A stretch of DNA of 64,000 bases from CAYWMD01 sp964458575 (GTDB lineage Bacteria; Verrucomicrobiota; Verrucomicrobiia; Limisphaerales; JADLHS01). Location: positions 62,001 to 126,000 of the forward strand of contig CAYWMD010000008.1 in NCBI GenBank assembly GCA_964458575.1, written 5' to 3'. Both the position numbers and the translations under genes were made by a program. Position 1 is the first letter of the stretch, and every line of letters starts with the position of its first letter. The notes beneath the pieces are model-generated. The model saw only the letters and a list, made by a program, of their open reading frames with translations. It did not search any database and was not told the origin of the DNA. Shown one piece after another: positions 56,147 to 64,000 of this stretch.

Positions 56147-57355
56147 ATGAACGTCAAAGCTCACATTCTGCGAAACGTGAAACTCGACGGCTGGCGCGAC
56201 AAAATCGTCGGGCGCTGGTCCTATCGCGAACTCTGCGCCGACCCGAAATGGTTTCATGGCTGGATCAGCTTCGATTCCGTGGCCTTCAACCCGGATGACC
56301 GGCAAATCTACTGCGGGCTGAACTCGATTGATGGCGATTTGCTTTATCGCTTCGATCCGGCGACCGGAAAATTCGAGTGTCTGAACACCAAGCAGTGGAC
56401 CGACGCCTACGACGTGAAGATTCACCGGACGATTTTGCACAATCCGCACGATCACTGCCTTTACTTCGGCACGTCGCTGCTGCACGACATGGATGAACAG
56501 CAGAAGGCGGGCGGCGGCAAGCTGGTGCGGTTCAATCCCGCCAAGGGTTCGTATGAATTGCTCGGCGTGCCCGCGCCGCGGCTCTACCTCCAATCCATCG
56601 CCGCGGACTGGCAGCGCAACCTGATATACAGCTTCACCTATCCGGCGGAGGCGGTTTACAGGACGGACCTCACGACGAAGCGTTCCGAACTCGTCGCCTG
56701 GCTCGGCAACGCCATTTTGTTCGCCCAACCGCACAACGCCGTCGTGGACAAAAATTGCTGGCTCTGGGGCACGATGGCGGAAACGCGCGCGTGGGATGAG
56801 TGTCTCGGCCAACAGCCCGTGCGCCTTTTCAAATACCATCCCGACTTGAACGAGCTGGTTTGCTTCGATCACGGCCTGCCGCGTTGGGAGGATAAAAATC
56901 AATTGCTCCCCGACCCGGTGCGCACCGGCGCGGTGACCAAGGTGCTCGGCGAAACCCGTCATCGCCAGGACTTCGGCTTCTGCGATTCGATGGCTTACGA
57001 CGGCGGACGTTACATCTATGCGGGCACAGTGGCGGGCGTGCTGAGTCGTATTGATGTCGAAACCGGGAAGGTGGAAAAGATCGCCAACGTCATCAGCACC
57101 GGACGATTTCCCGCGATGGCGCTGCGCGGCGACGTGCTCTACGGCGCGGGCGGCATGCATGGCCAAACGCAGCTTGTGCGTTGGAGCACTCGTACCGACA
57201 AAATTGAGTTCTTCTCCGACCTCGAAGACAAGTCCATTGGCCAACGCCCGGCGCGGATTCACGAACTGGCCGTGGACGACCAAGGCCGCGTTTACCTCGG
57301 CGAAAACGACAATCACGAACGGTCGAGCTACCTCTGGTCGGTGGAGTTTGATTGA
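56147..57355 (+). CDS. Beta-propeller protein of unknown specificity
   Basis: 402 residues from the ATG at 56147, preceded by an AAGGAG ribosome-binding site at 56130-56135. The sequence alternates DPATGKFE, RFNPAKGSYELLG and DVETGKVEKIA blades, typical of YncE/strictosidine-synthase-like propellers. No signal peptide is seen, so it may be cytoplasmic. The catalytic role is unknown. The gene precedes an MFS transporter, with a hairpin-rich repeat between. Confidence 0.65.
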   Translation: MNVKAHILRNVKLDGWRDKIVGRWSYRELCADPKWFHGWISFDSVAFNPDDRQIYCGLNSIDGDLLYRFDPATGKFECLNTKQWTDAYDVKIHRTILHNPHDHCLYFGTSLLHDMDEQQKAGGGKLVRFNPAKGSYELLGVPAPRLYLQSIAADWQRNLIYSFTYPAEAVYRTDLTTKRSELVAWLGNAILFAQPHNAVVDKNCWLWGTMAETRAWDECLGQQPVRLFKYHPDLNELVCFDHGLPRWEDKNQLLPDPVRTGAVTKVLGETRHRQDFGFCDSMAYDGGRYIYAGTVAGVLSRIDVETGKVEKIANVISTGRFPAMALRGDVLYGAGGMHGQTQLVRWSTRTDKIEFFSDLEDKSIGQRPARIHELAVDDQGRVYLGENDNHERSSYLWSVEFD

Positions 57356-57396
57356 GTTGTGCAAACCTTTTGGACTGCGAAAGTGGCGGGACGGCG

Positions 57397-57513
57397 TCGT
57401 AGCGCAGACTGGCAGTCTGCCGTGTCGCGGATTGGCAATCCGCGCATCCTGTCAGGCGTGGTCGTCAAGCCGACTACCAGTCGGCGAACACAGCAGATTG
57501 TCAATCTGCGTTA
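57397..57513. repeat. Element of four consecutive short palindromes
   Basis: Near-perfect palindromes lie at 57404-57420 (8-bp arms), 57426-57444 (9-bp arms), 57469-57485 (7-bp arms, 3-nt loop) and 57493-57509 (8-bp arms). The outer ends cgtagcgcag and ctgcgttacg form a further imperfect inverted pair. It lies between the propeller gene and the MFS gene and may be a mobile or transcript-ending structure. Confidence 0.75.
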
Positions 57514-57564
57514 CGCTGGTTTCGGCGTTAGCGTGCCGGGTTGTCGCGTTACGAACTGAATGAG

Positions 57565-58866
57565 ATGCCCAACCGCATCACCATCCCAAAGCTCCGCTGG
57601 ATTATCGCCGGTCTGCTGCTGGCCGTCACGCTGATCAATTACACGGACCGCACGACGTTGCCCGTGCTCAAGGGCGACGTGAGCGGCGCGCTCAATCTCA
57701 ACGACAAGGACATGGGCCTGATCTTCAGCCTGTTCCTGTTCGCCTACGCGATCATGTATGCCGTCTCCGGCTACGTCGTGGACCGGTTGGGCACGAAAGT
57801 GGGCATGGCATTTTTTGTTTTCACGTGGTCGCTTTCGCAAATGGCGCACGGGCTGGCCGCGGGCAAATGGTCGCTGGCCGGATGCCGCGTTGCGTTGGGC
57901 CTGACCGAGCCAGGCAGCTTTCCGGCCGCCACCCGCGCCATTCGCGAATGGTTTCCGGCGCGGCAACGCGCGCTCGGGGTCGGCATTTTCAACGCAGGCT
58001 CGTCGCTCGGCGCCGCCGTGGCCGCGCCGCTGGCGGTGTTTCTGGCGCAGCAATATGGCTGGCGCACGGCGTTCATCTTCACCGGCGCGCTCGGACTCGG
58101 CTGGCTCGTGTTCTGGGGCATTCTCTACCAACCGCCGCAGCGCAACCGCTGGCTCAGTGAAAAAGAAGCGGCCGAGTTGAAGGCCTCCGGCGTCGCGGAA
58201 CAACCCGAGCCGGCGGTGAAAGAACGCGTGGACTGGTTGGGCGTGTTGCGCAGCCGTCCCTGCCTGACGTTGATTCTCGTGCGGTTTCTGGCCGACCCGG
58301 TGATTTATTTCGTGCTCAACTGGTTTCCGGACTACCTGCAAAAGGAACGCGGCTTTGATCGCGCCATGATCGGGAAATACGCGTGGGTGCCATGGCTCTT
58401 CGCGGATTTTGGCTACGTTCTCGGCGGCTGGCTTTCGGGCCGGCTCATGCGCGCGGGTTGGACGTTGCCGAAATCGCGCAAGCTGGCGATGACCGTGGGC
58501 GCGGTGCTGCTGCCGGTCGCAGTGCTGGTGCCGCTGGCGCCGACGGCAACCATGGCCATCGCGTTCACGTGCGTCGTGGTTTTTGGTCACGCCGTTTGGG
58601 TGGCGAATCTGCTGACGTTGCCGGCGGACATCTTCCGTCAGAATGAAGTCGGCACGGCGGCGGGATTTTCCGGCATGGGTGGCGCGATTGGCGGCGCGTT
58701 GGCCAATCTCGCCACCGGCCACATCGTTTCGCAATTCAGCTACCTGCCCATTTTCATCTGGGCGGGAATGATGCACCCGATTTCGCTGCTGCTGATCTGG
58801 GTGCTGTTGCCCGCGCGGGTGTTTGAAACGAAGTCCACGATTGTCGCGCCGGGAAGCAATAAGTAG
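57565..58866 (+). CDS. MFS transporter (ACS/hexuronate-type)
   Basis: 433 residues from the ATG at 57565; the TTG at 57541 lies beside the palindrome element and is less likely. Twelve hydrophobic segments, INYTDRTTLPVLKGD in TM1, GYVVDRLGTKVGM in the TM2-3 loop, and RVALGLTEPGSFPAATRAI are ACS-family signatures. It probably imports a hexuronate, glucarate or similar organic anion. The substrate cannot be resolved. Confidence 0.82.
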   Translation: MPNRITIPKLRWIIAGLLLAVTLINYTDRTTLPVLKGDVSGALNLNDKDMGLIFSLFLFAYAIMYAVSGYVVDRLGTKVGMAFFVFTWSLSQMAHGLAAGKWSLAGCRVALGLTEPGSFPAATRAIREWFPARQRALGVGIFNAGSSLGAAVAAPLAVFLAQQYGWRTAFIFTGALGLGWLVFWGILYQPPQRNRWLSEKEAAELKASGVAEQPEPAVKERVDWLGVLRSRPCLTLILVRFLADPVIYFVLNWFPDYLQKERGFDRAMIGKYAWVPWLFADFGYVLGGWLSGRLMRAGWTLPKSRKLAMTVGAVLLPVAVLVPLAPTATMAIAFTCVVVFGHAVWVANLLTLPADIFRQNEVGTAAGFSGMGGAIGGALANLATGHIVSQFSYLPIFIWAGMMHPISLLLIWVLLPARVFETKSTIVAPGSNK

Positions 58867-58902
58867 GCTCGTGCGCGTCAGGACCAATGCCGGTGTAGCC
58901 AG

Positions 58903-59241
58903 ATGAAACTGCCCAACGGTCAGAATTGCGATCTCGGTACGAAGCTGGAGGATTACTCGTTGAATCCCCTGCATCGGGAGGGCCGTCACAAGGCGCGGGT
59001 GTTTGAATCGGTGCTCGGCATTACCCTGGCCAACGCCGCGGTGCTGCGCGAGGCAATCCTCACAGCGGCGGCTTCCTCGGACGCTGCCGAAGCGCGCGGA
59101 CACAACGACTTTGGCAAGATTTACAACCTGCGTTTCCGCATGACCACGGAGCGCGGCAGCGCAACCGTGATGACCGGTTGGATTGTGCTGGACAACGAAG
59201 ACTTTCCAAGACTCACCCCTGCTATATCGTTTAGTCGATGA
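58903..59241 (+). CDS. DUF6883-like small protein of a paired module
   Basis: 112 residues. The segment KLPNGQNCDLGTKLEDYSLN, then HKARVFESVLG and RGSATVMTGWIV matches the DUF6883 family as I remember it. The stop overlaps the ATG of the next gene (ATGA). Such pairs with DUF4926 proteins behave like toxin-antitoxin modules, but that role is inferred. Confidence 0.7.
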   Translation: MKLPNGQNCDLGTKLEDYSLNPLHREGRHKARVFESVLGITLANAAVLREAILTAAASSDAAEARGHNDFGKIYNLRFRMTTERGSATVMTGWIVLDNEDFPRLTPAISFSR

Positions 59242-59483
59242 ACACAGCCATCCAATTGCATGACGTGGTCGCCCTGCTGGACGACACGCCTGCCCGGCAT
59301 TTCGAGACGGACAAGCCGCTGGTGCTGCGGCGCGGGCAGATCGGCACGGTGGTGATGATGTATGACGGGTCGGCATTTGAAGTGGAGTTTGCTGGTCGCG
59401 ACGGGCGTGCGTATGCGACCCTGACGATTCCCGCCGGGAAATTGATGGCGTTGCACGAAGCGCCGGTGGCTGCTGCCGCTTGA
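59238..59483 (+). CDS. DUF4926-like small protein, partner of preceding gene
   Basis: 81 residues. LHDVVALLDDTPARHF, LRRGQIGTVVMMYD and FEVEFAGRDGRAYATLTI are the DUF4926 pattern. It starts inside the stop of the DUF6883-like gene. The pair is compact and monocistronic, typical of small two-gene modules in this phylum. Confidence 0.7.
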   Translation: MNTAIQLHDVVALLDDTPARHFETDKPLVLRRGQIGTVVMMYDGSAFEVEFAGRDGRAYATLTIPAGKLMALHEAPVAAAA

Positions 59484-59934
59484 GCCGTTGCGCACGCGCT
59501 TTTCCTTCCTACCGCGAACGCGATTGGCGTTCCCCGGAATTCCGTGAAACTGACAGGAAGATTGAGGGCAAGAAAATGAACCGAAACCAAGTTGCCTGTT
59601 TTCCTGCCAACAATATTCCTCCCTGAAATTCTTTGGAGCGCGACCTTCAAGTCGCTTCAATGCTCGAAGAGAAGTGAGTGAAATCTTGACCGGTGGACTC
59701 GCGGTAATTCAAACGGCGTGAACGCCGCGCTCCAATTCAGCACCGTAGGTGTGGAATCTTGGTCGCCACCGCGTGGTAGAGAAAGATCAAACGCCGAAGG
59801 AGCGACATCTTCTGGAAAATGCCGCTCCGACGGAGCTTGGGGGTGGGTGGGTGCGTTCTACAAGCATGCCGCGCCTACGGCGCTTGTGATTCCCTGCCTC
59901 GTTGTTAGTCCGTCAATGAAGGCGCACACGCTTC
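59484..59934. other. Repeat-rich intergenic region
   Basis: 451 bases without a supported gene. It contains a word-type AT-rich stretch (about 59520-59610) and then the composite repeat at 59712-59905. Small open frames here come from the repeats. Confidence 0.5.
59712..59905. repeat. Composite palindromic repeat
   Basis: Contains the palindromes cggcgtgaacgccg at 59714-59727 and gctccgacggagc at 59824-59836, and the words ggtagagaaagatcaaacgc and gccgcgcctacggcgcttgt. I recall this composite as a widespread repeat in Verrucomicrobiota and Planctomycetota genomes. One copy is visible in this window. Confidence 0.5.
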
Positions 59935-60252
59935 TTACGCCTGCGGATTCACATACAATGCCTTCAGGACGATGCTGGCAATAGCTAAGGCTACCCAGTC
60001 GGCGTGACGAACACCCAAAAACCTCTCCTCAGTTTTCCAAGATCGGAACAGCAACCCAACGGGAACGCCAATGACGTAACACCAATTCATAAGGATAAAA
60101 ATCTCAAAGCCATGAACCGAGGTTGGAATCATCGTTGCTTCGCCCGCGATTACGACGGTGACCAGTGTGAGCCGGAGCCAGAGCGGAGCGCGTAAGCCAA
60201 ACTGCAGTGCGCCGATAACCAAGCCCGTCAGAATGATCAACGTCCAACTCAT
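59935..60252 (-). CDS. Small integral membrane protein
   Basis: 105 residues with three or four hydrophobic segments (LIILTGLVIGALQFGL, LTLVTVVIAGEATMI, IFILMNWCYVIGVPVGL and ADWVALAIASIVLKALY). No family is recognised. It lies 160 nt downstream of the lipoprotein-like gene on the same strand. Confidence 0.55.
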   Translation of the reverse strand: MSWTLIILTGLVIGALQFGLRAPLWLRLTLVTVVIAGEATMIPTSVHGFEIFILMNWCYVIGVPVGLLFRSWKTEERFLGVRHADWVALAIASIVLKALYVNPQA

Positions 60253-60413
60253 ATCGCCACCTCACAATCGGGTAATAGCCAGCAAACCGGTGCTCTTTGT
60301 TGTTGCCTGAGTTCCCGAATAATTTGCCCCGTAACGGAGGTCAACCCATTTCCGACAGGATGCGGGGATATGCCGCGTCGACGGTGCTCCTGTCGCAGCA
60401 ACTCCATAGCCCT

Positions 60414-60707
60414 TCATTGCCGCATCTCAAACTCGGCCTGTTTTTTCTTGAGTATTTCCAATGCCTGCTGCTTGGGAGTGCCTTCGTAAACCAACCTATG
60501 GATGTGACTGTCTCCACGTCTATCAACCACGGCAACGAAGATCTCGCCGTGCTTTTCTTCGAATGAAATCTGCATTGTATTGGTTGGGCCGAGCTGACGA
60601 ACCGCCTGCAAATTCATCGGAAACGCCGACGATTGTGGCTTGCAACCGACATGACTGGTCGATATCCCACAAACAACCGCCAATACGATGCAAAGATGTC
60701 TTTTCAT
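60414..60707 (-). CDS. Small lipoprotein-like protein
   Basis: 97 residues. A short hydrophobic N-terminus ends in SHVGC, a poor but possible lipobox. The rest is soluble, ending in a charged helix (EILKKKQAEFEMRQ). Its start overlaps the stop of the GH89 gene (ATGA), so it is co-translated with that secreted hydrolase. No family is recognised. Confidence 0.6.
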   Translation of the reverse strand: MKRHLCIVLAVVCGISTSHVGCKPQSSAFPMNLQAVRQLGPTNTMQISFEEKHGEIFVAVVDRRGDSHIHRLVYEGTPKQQALEILKKKQAEFEMRQ

Positions 60708-63004
60708 TGCTTCATCGCCCCACCGTATTTCTCAAACAGCCGTTGCGCGACTGCAACACTGTCTCCCCTCGCTTTCGCACGGTAGCGATCTGATTGCTTC
60801 GTCCAGTCGTCTTCGAATTTGAACAACTCCGCGCCGCAGGCGTCGGCGTCGAACGGTTTGCCGCTTTCAAGCGCTTCCTGTTGGCGTTGGAAAAAGATTT
60901 CCCAACGTTTCGCGTAGAAGCCATCAATCAAACCAGACCATTCTTTCCACGCGTAGTCGCGAAGTTTTTCGCCCTTGCCCCAAAGTGTGAGGATGCGGCG
61001 CGCGTTCCATTCCAACTGCGCGCGTTCGGCTGGGGTTTTGCCCCAGCGTTTGGCGTCTTCCAGCCATTGACCGAGCAGAAATTGATCGGACGTCGCCAGC
61101 AATTCGTCGAGGTCGTGCAACAGTTCCAGGAATTCCTTTGATGCGCGGCGATAGGCTGCGGCGTCTTTCGCTTCGTATGCAGCCGAAACCTTGTCATACA
61201 GACTCGTGGCGTGATTGACCAATGTCTCCCGCGCCACATTCACGAGATCGTGCCGATACGTCTCCACCCCGCCCAATTCCTTGTGTGCCGCCAGCAACGA
61301 ACCCCACGCGTCGGCCAGCGCGTCCACCGGATATTGCATTTTCTTCTTTTGTTTTACCGGAAACGAAATGGCGATTTTCGCCGGCCCCCAGGTCGCTGCG
61401 CCGCTCGAATAAATTTTTGTGCGCAGAATTTCCCACGCCTTTTCCGCATCGGCGTTGGCTTTGCCGTAGCGGAAGTGCGTGTAGTCGCGAACCCAGGATT
61501 GGAGGCCTCCTCGTTCTTCTGGTAGGGACGCGTTCCACCGCGTCCGCATCTTTTCGGAAGTAAGTCTGGGACGCGGGTGGAACGCGTGCCTACCAGGTGT
61601 AAGAGGGAGATCAATATCCCCGCGCCACGCGAGTTCGAACATGAGTTCGTAGAGCAGCGGGTTGTGGCTGAAACCTTCCATCATGAAGCCGACGCCGCGC
61701 ACGTTTTGGCCCAATGGATCATTGCGGACGGACGGCAGGTCGCGAAATCGCTCCAATTTGCCGGAAGCGCCCAGAATGGTGTTGTTCCCGAAATTGCAGA
61801 TGAACGACCAGACCCACGGCTTCCCGTAGAAGCCCTCGGTCTTTTTCCACACGGGCCGATGTTCGCAAAACAGGTCGAGCACGATCATGCGATCGTCCGG
61901 CACGGAAGTGAGGAACGCTTTGATGCGCTCCTGGTTCGTATTGTTGGTGCGCTCGGTGTCCCAGAACCGGTGCTGGTTGATGAAGGTCCAGCCTTGCAGC
62001 AGCCAAACCGCTTTCGGGTCGGCGTCGGCCATGCTCTGGAAAATCGCGCGACCGGCATTCGTGAGATAATTCAAGTCTCCGCTCGGCGGCGTCATTTCGA
62101 TGAATGAGTCGGCGGCGTAATAATGGTCCGTGCCAAAGAGCTTGGTTTGTTCCTCGATCCAGGCTTGGCCGATTTTTTGGAAGAGCGGGTCAACGGGATC
62201 GAGCATCCACGTATCGAACTCAATCCAACGAATGCTGTGCGCCTTCGTGCCGGGGAATTTCTTCAGCAACGCTTCGGGCGTGTGGCCGGTGAAACCTTGC
62301 AAGATCGGCGTCATGCCCAGTTCACGTTCGCGGGCGAGAATGTTCTTTCCCAACTCGACGTGGCGCGGAATCCAGCTTTTCGGCAACGGTCCGCCCCAGC
62401 CGTCGAGGCAACCCATCCAGCCAAACGGCAGATACGGCGGTCCGGCGAGAAACGCCTCGATGTCGGCATCCGCGACGCCGAAGCGCCGGCACACCGCCTG
62501 CCAAACGGCTTCCTGTCCAGTGACGGCGAGCGGTTGGTTGATGCCGTTGAGCGCCATCCAGTCAATGTGCCGCTCCCACTGCGCCCAATCCCACCACGAC
62601 ATCGAGTAGGAGAATGTGCAGTAGTTGAAGAAGTAGCGTGACGCGGCCCAGGCGCTCATGCGGAATTTCTCCGGCACGACGGGCAGCGGCTTGGGCAGAT
62701 TCATCTGCGAGCCGTTGAGCGACACGCTGCAATGGCAGTAATACTTGAGATACCAGTTCAACCCGACCGCCATCGAAAGCGCGGAGTTGCCGCGAATCAC
62801 GGTTTTGCCGTCACGGCTTTCGAGTTCAAACACGTCCTTGCCGGCGTCGGCGGGGATTTGCTCAAAGCGAATCGCGCTGCCCGCGCGGCCCATGATGCGT
62901 TTGGCCAGCGACGCCGCGGCCTGTTCAGGTGGCGTGGCGGCGTATGTGGCGGTTGAAAAAAGAATGATGGCGAGAGCGCCGGCGAAAAAGAAAAACCGTT
63001 TCAT
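60704..63004 (-). CDS. Alpha-N-acetylglucosaminidase (GH89) with in-frame insertion
   Basis: 766 residues from MKRFFFFAGALAIILFSTATYA at 63004, a signal peptide. GH89 signatures include MALNGINQPLAVTGQE, FGWMGCLDGWGGPLPKSWI, GFTGHTPEALL, SFIEMTPPSGDLNY and DLFCEHRPVW; glutamates in the last two are the expected catalytic pair. It releases terminal GlcNAc from glycans outside the cytoplasm. Residues about 470-496 are encoded by a 78-nt palindromic insertion (61519-61596) and look foreign to the family. Confidence 0.9.
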   Translation of the reverse strand: MKRFFFFAGALAIILFSTATYAATPPEQAAASLAKRIMGRAGSAIRFEQIPADAGKDVFELESRDGKTVIRGNSALSMAVGLNWYLKYYCHCSVSLNGSQMNLPKPLPVVPEKFRMSAWAASRYFFNYCTFSYSMSWWDWAQWERHIDWMALNGINQPLAVTGQEAVWQAVCRRFGVADADIEAFLAGPPYLPFGWMGCLDGWGGPLPKSWIPRHVELGKNILARERELGMTPILQGFTGHTPEALLKKFPGTKAHSIRWIEFDTWMLDPVDPLFQKIGQAWIEEQTKLFGTDHYYAADSFIEMTPPSGDLNYLTNAGRAIFQSMADADPKAVWLLQGWTFINQHRFWDTERTNNTNQERIKAFLTSVPDDRMIVLDLFCEHRPVWKKTEGFYGKPWVWSFICNFGNNTILGASGKLERFRDLPSVRNDPLGQNVRGVGFMMEGFSHNPLLYELMFELAWRGDIDLPLTPGRHAFHPRPRLTSEKMRTRWNASLPEERGGLQSWVRDYTHFRYGKANADAEKAWEILRTKIYSSGAATWGPAKIAISFPVKQKKKMQYPVDALADAWGSLLAAHKELGGVETYRHDLVNVARETLVNHATSLYDKVSAAYEAKDAAAYRRASKEFLELLHDLDELLATSDQFLLGQWLEDAKRWGKTPAERAQLEWNARRILTLWGKGEKLRDYAWKEWSGLIDGFYAKRWEIFFQRQQEALESGKPFDADACGAELFKFEDDWTKQSDRYRAKARGDSVAVAQRLFEKYGGAMKQ
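61519..61596. repeat. 78-nt palindromic element inserted in frame in GH89 gene
   Basis: The left arm 61519-61545 (ctggtagggacgcgttccac...) and the reverse complement of the right arm 61569-61596 are nearly identical, with one mismatch and one base gap. The length, 78 nt, is a multiple of three, so the frame is kept. The encoded stretch RHAFHPRPRLTSEKMRTRWN interrupts the region between RGDIDLP and WVRDYTHFRYG. Confidence 0.8.
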
Positions 63005-63377
63005 AAACCCGATCCCACGGTGGCAAAATGTCAATCGCTTGTCTATCCGGGTTTGAAGCCGGGTAAATTTTCGCGCGACTCTCCCTCCCCCTGATTCTCT
63101 CCCGCTGGGAGAGGGTCAGCCATCGTCCGTCTCGTTTTTGTCAGTGACCGTCCGGAAAATCCCGCCCGGCGTATTGTTGTGAGACTGGAAACGATCCTCC
63201 CCGCGGGAGAGGGACGGGAGAATTCTGGTCGCGCTACTGGTCCACGCCAAAACTCACCCACAATTGACCGTCACTTCCAATCACACCCACAGGCCAGATG
63301 CCGAAATCCAACCAATCGAAACGGCCAAAATTCCGGCTTGTCATCCCGCGCCCAGTTGCTAGGTTATGCGGCCTTTT
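63005..63377. other. Intergenic region with hairpins, upstream of rpmE and GH89 gene
   Basis: 373 bases without a gene. It contains the hairpins ctctcccgctgggagag at 63097-63113 and ctcccCgcgggag at 63197-63209, forming part of a larger inverted arrangement. Divergent promoters for the GH89 operon and rpmE should lie here; none is clear. Confidence 0.5.
63097..63209. repeat. Inverted-repeat element with two GGGAGAG hairpins
   Basis: Hairpins at 63097-63113 (7-bp stem, 3-nt loop) and 63197-63209 (5-bp stem) share the ctctccc/gggagag word about 100 nt apart. They resemble the boundaries of a non-coding repeat element. Confidence 0.5.
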
Positions 63378-63623
63378 ATGAAAGCAGACATTCATCCGAA
63401 ATATGTGGATGCCGAAATCCGTTGCGCCTGCGGCAACGTGATTAAGACCCGCTCCACCAAGTCCACCATCATTGTGGGCATTTGCAACGTGTGCCACCCC
63501 TTTTACACCGGACAACAGAAGTTCGTGGACACCGCCGGCCGCGTGGACAAGTTCCAGCAGCGCGCCGCCAAGACCCAGGCGGCCCAGGCGGCCCTCGCGG
63601 CCACCAAGAAAAAGAAGAAGTAG
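63378..63623 (+). CDS. rpmE: 50S ribosomal protein L31, zinc-binding type
   Basis: 81 residues from the ATG at 63378 (ATG at 63366 adds four). KADIHPKYVDAEIRCACGN with C16/C18 and C36/C39 (CNVCHPFYTG) is the zinc-containing L31 type; the Lys-rich tail (ATKKKKK) is longer than in E. coli. It precedes prfA, a common order in bacteria. Confidence 0.95.
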   Translation: MKADIHPKYVDAEIRCACGNVIKTRSTKSTIIVGICNVCHPFYTGQQKFVDTAGRVDKFQQRAAKTQAAQAALAATKKKKK

Positions 63624-63638
63624 CTCGTTTCCGCTTTG

Positions 63639-63684
63639 CCGCCCGCTCTCCCGTTCCGACGGGGCAGCGGGCGGTTGCTTTTTT
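63639..63684 (+). terminator. Rho-independent terminator after rpmE
   Basis: Arms ccgcccgct at 63639-63647 and agcgggcgg at 63666-63674 form a 9-bp GC stem, followed by a T6 run at 63679-63684. The inner loop can also pair (cccg/cggg). It separates rpmE from prfA. Confidence 0.8.
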
Positions 63685-63761
63685 CCGTGGCTGCGTTCGT
63701 GAGAACGCGGCTGGCTTGAATGGGATTTGCCGCGCTCTCACGAGCCGCAGCTATAACGAAA

Positions 63762-64000
63762 ATGGATCTCCGTCCGCACATCGAAAAATTTTCCCGGCGC
63801 TTTGCCGAAGTCGAAGCCGCCTTGAGCGACCCCAAGGCGTTCGATAATCCGCAACGCGCCCAGGAACTCGGCAAGGAATACGCCCGGTTGAAGGACCTCG
63901 TGGCGGCAGGCGGCGCTTACCTCAGGACGCTCGCGCAGCTCGACGACAACCGCGCGCTGCTCCAGACCGAGCCGGCGGATTCGGAAATGGCCGTGCTCGC
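63762..64000 (+). CDS. prfA: Peptide chain release factor 1, N-terminal part (3' end outside window)
   Basis: The frame from ATG 63762 reads MDLRPHIEKFSRRFAEVEAA, SDPKAFDN and QELGKEYARL, typical of the RF1 N-terminal helical domain. The gene runs off the window. Its position after rpmE supports the call. Confidence 0.85.
   Translation, partial: MDLRPHIEKFSRRFAEVEAALSDPKAFDNPQRAQELGKEYARLKDLVAAGGAYLRTLAQLDDNRALLQTEPADSEMAVL

Noticed and set aside
59718..59984. 88-residue frame in the repeat region
   Set aside because: It is encoded almost wholly by the composite repeat and has no independent support.

Overview
The window looks like a high-GC chromosome of a Verrucomicrobiota bacterium, probably a Pedosphaera/Limisphaerales-like lineage. 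The evidence is indirect: a PEP-CTERM secreted protein, a beta-strand-repeat surface protein, a pseudopilin-like C-terminal domain fused to a secreted protein, many short palindromic repeats between and inside genes, and an rpmE-prfA pair at the right end. No rRNA is present, so the assignment is inference.

Positions 1 to about 27,990 form a defence island. On the plus strand there are two tandem STAND-type NTPases (the first cut by the window edge, the second with a nuclease-like N-terminus), then a DISARM-like locus: N6-adenine methyltransferase (DrmMI-like), an embedded RloA/RloB pair, then drmA, drmB and drmC. No DrmD (SNF2) gene is visible. On the minus strand there is a tightly packed five-gene operon (TIR protein, unknown, UvrD-like helicase, PD-(D/E)XK-like protein, unknown) preceded by the C-terminal stub of a type I specificity subunit. 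A second minus-strand operon starts with a prokaryotic viperin, followed by a small unknown protein and an ankyrin-repeat protein. The island ends at a 50-nt fragment holding the 3' part of a tRNA-Pro(CGG) gene. Its polarity fits an element integrated into a tRNA gene whose intact copy lies left of the window.

From 28,047 rightwards the content is ordinary chromosome: a surface-glycan cluster on the minus strand (methyltransferases, polysaccharide deacetylase, FAD oxidoreductase, UDP-galactopyranose mutase, glycosyltransferase, a nucleotidyltransferase/kinase fusion and an APH-like kinase); an internally duplicated membrane protein and an orphan ABC ATPase; a plus-strand array of secreted proteins; then ychF, a LysM-amidase, an esterase, an FmdB zinc ribbon, a HAD phosphatase, a PEP-CTERM protein, a lipoate-ligase-like gene, nth, an AGE-family epimerase, an ECF sigma/anti-sigma/secreted-TPR operon, a YhcG nuclease, a beta-propeller protein, an MFS transporter, a DUF6883/DUF4926-like pair, a GH89 alpha-N-acetylglucosaminidase operon, rpmE and the start of prfA.

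The most interesting points are: (i) the tRNA-Pro scar that defines the island; (ii) the RloAB pair inside a DISARM operon; (iii) the TIR/helicase/nuclease operon, which I do not recognise as a named system; (iv) viperin coupled to an ankyrin protein instead of a nucleotide kinase; and (v) several short palindromic repeats inserted in frame inside coding sequences.
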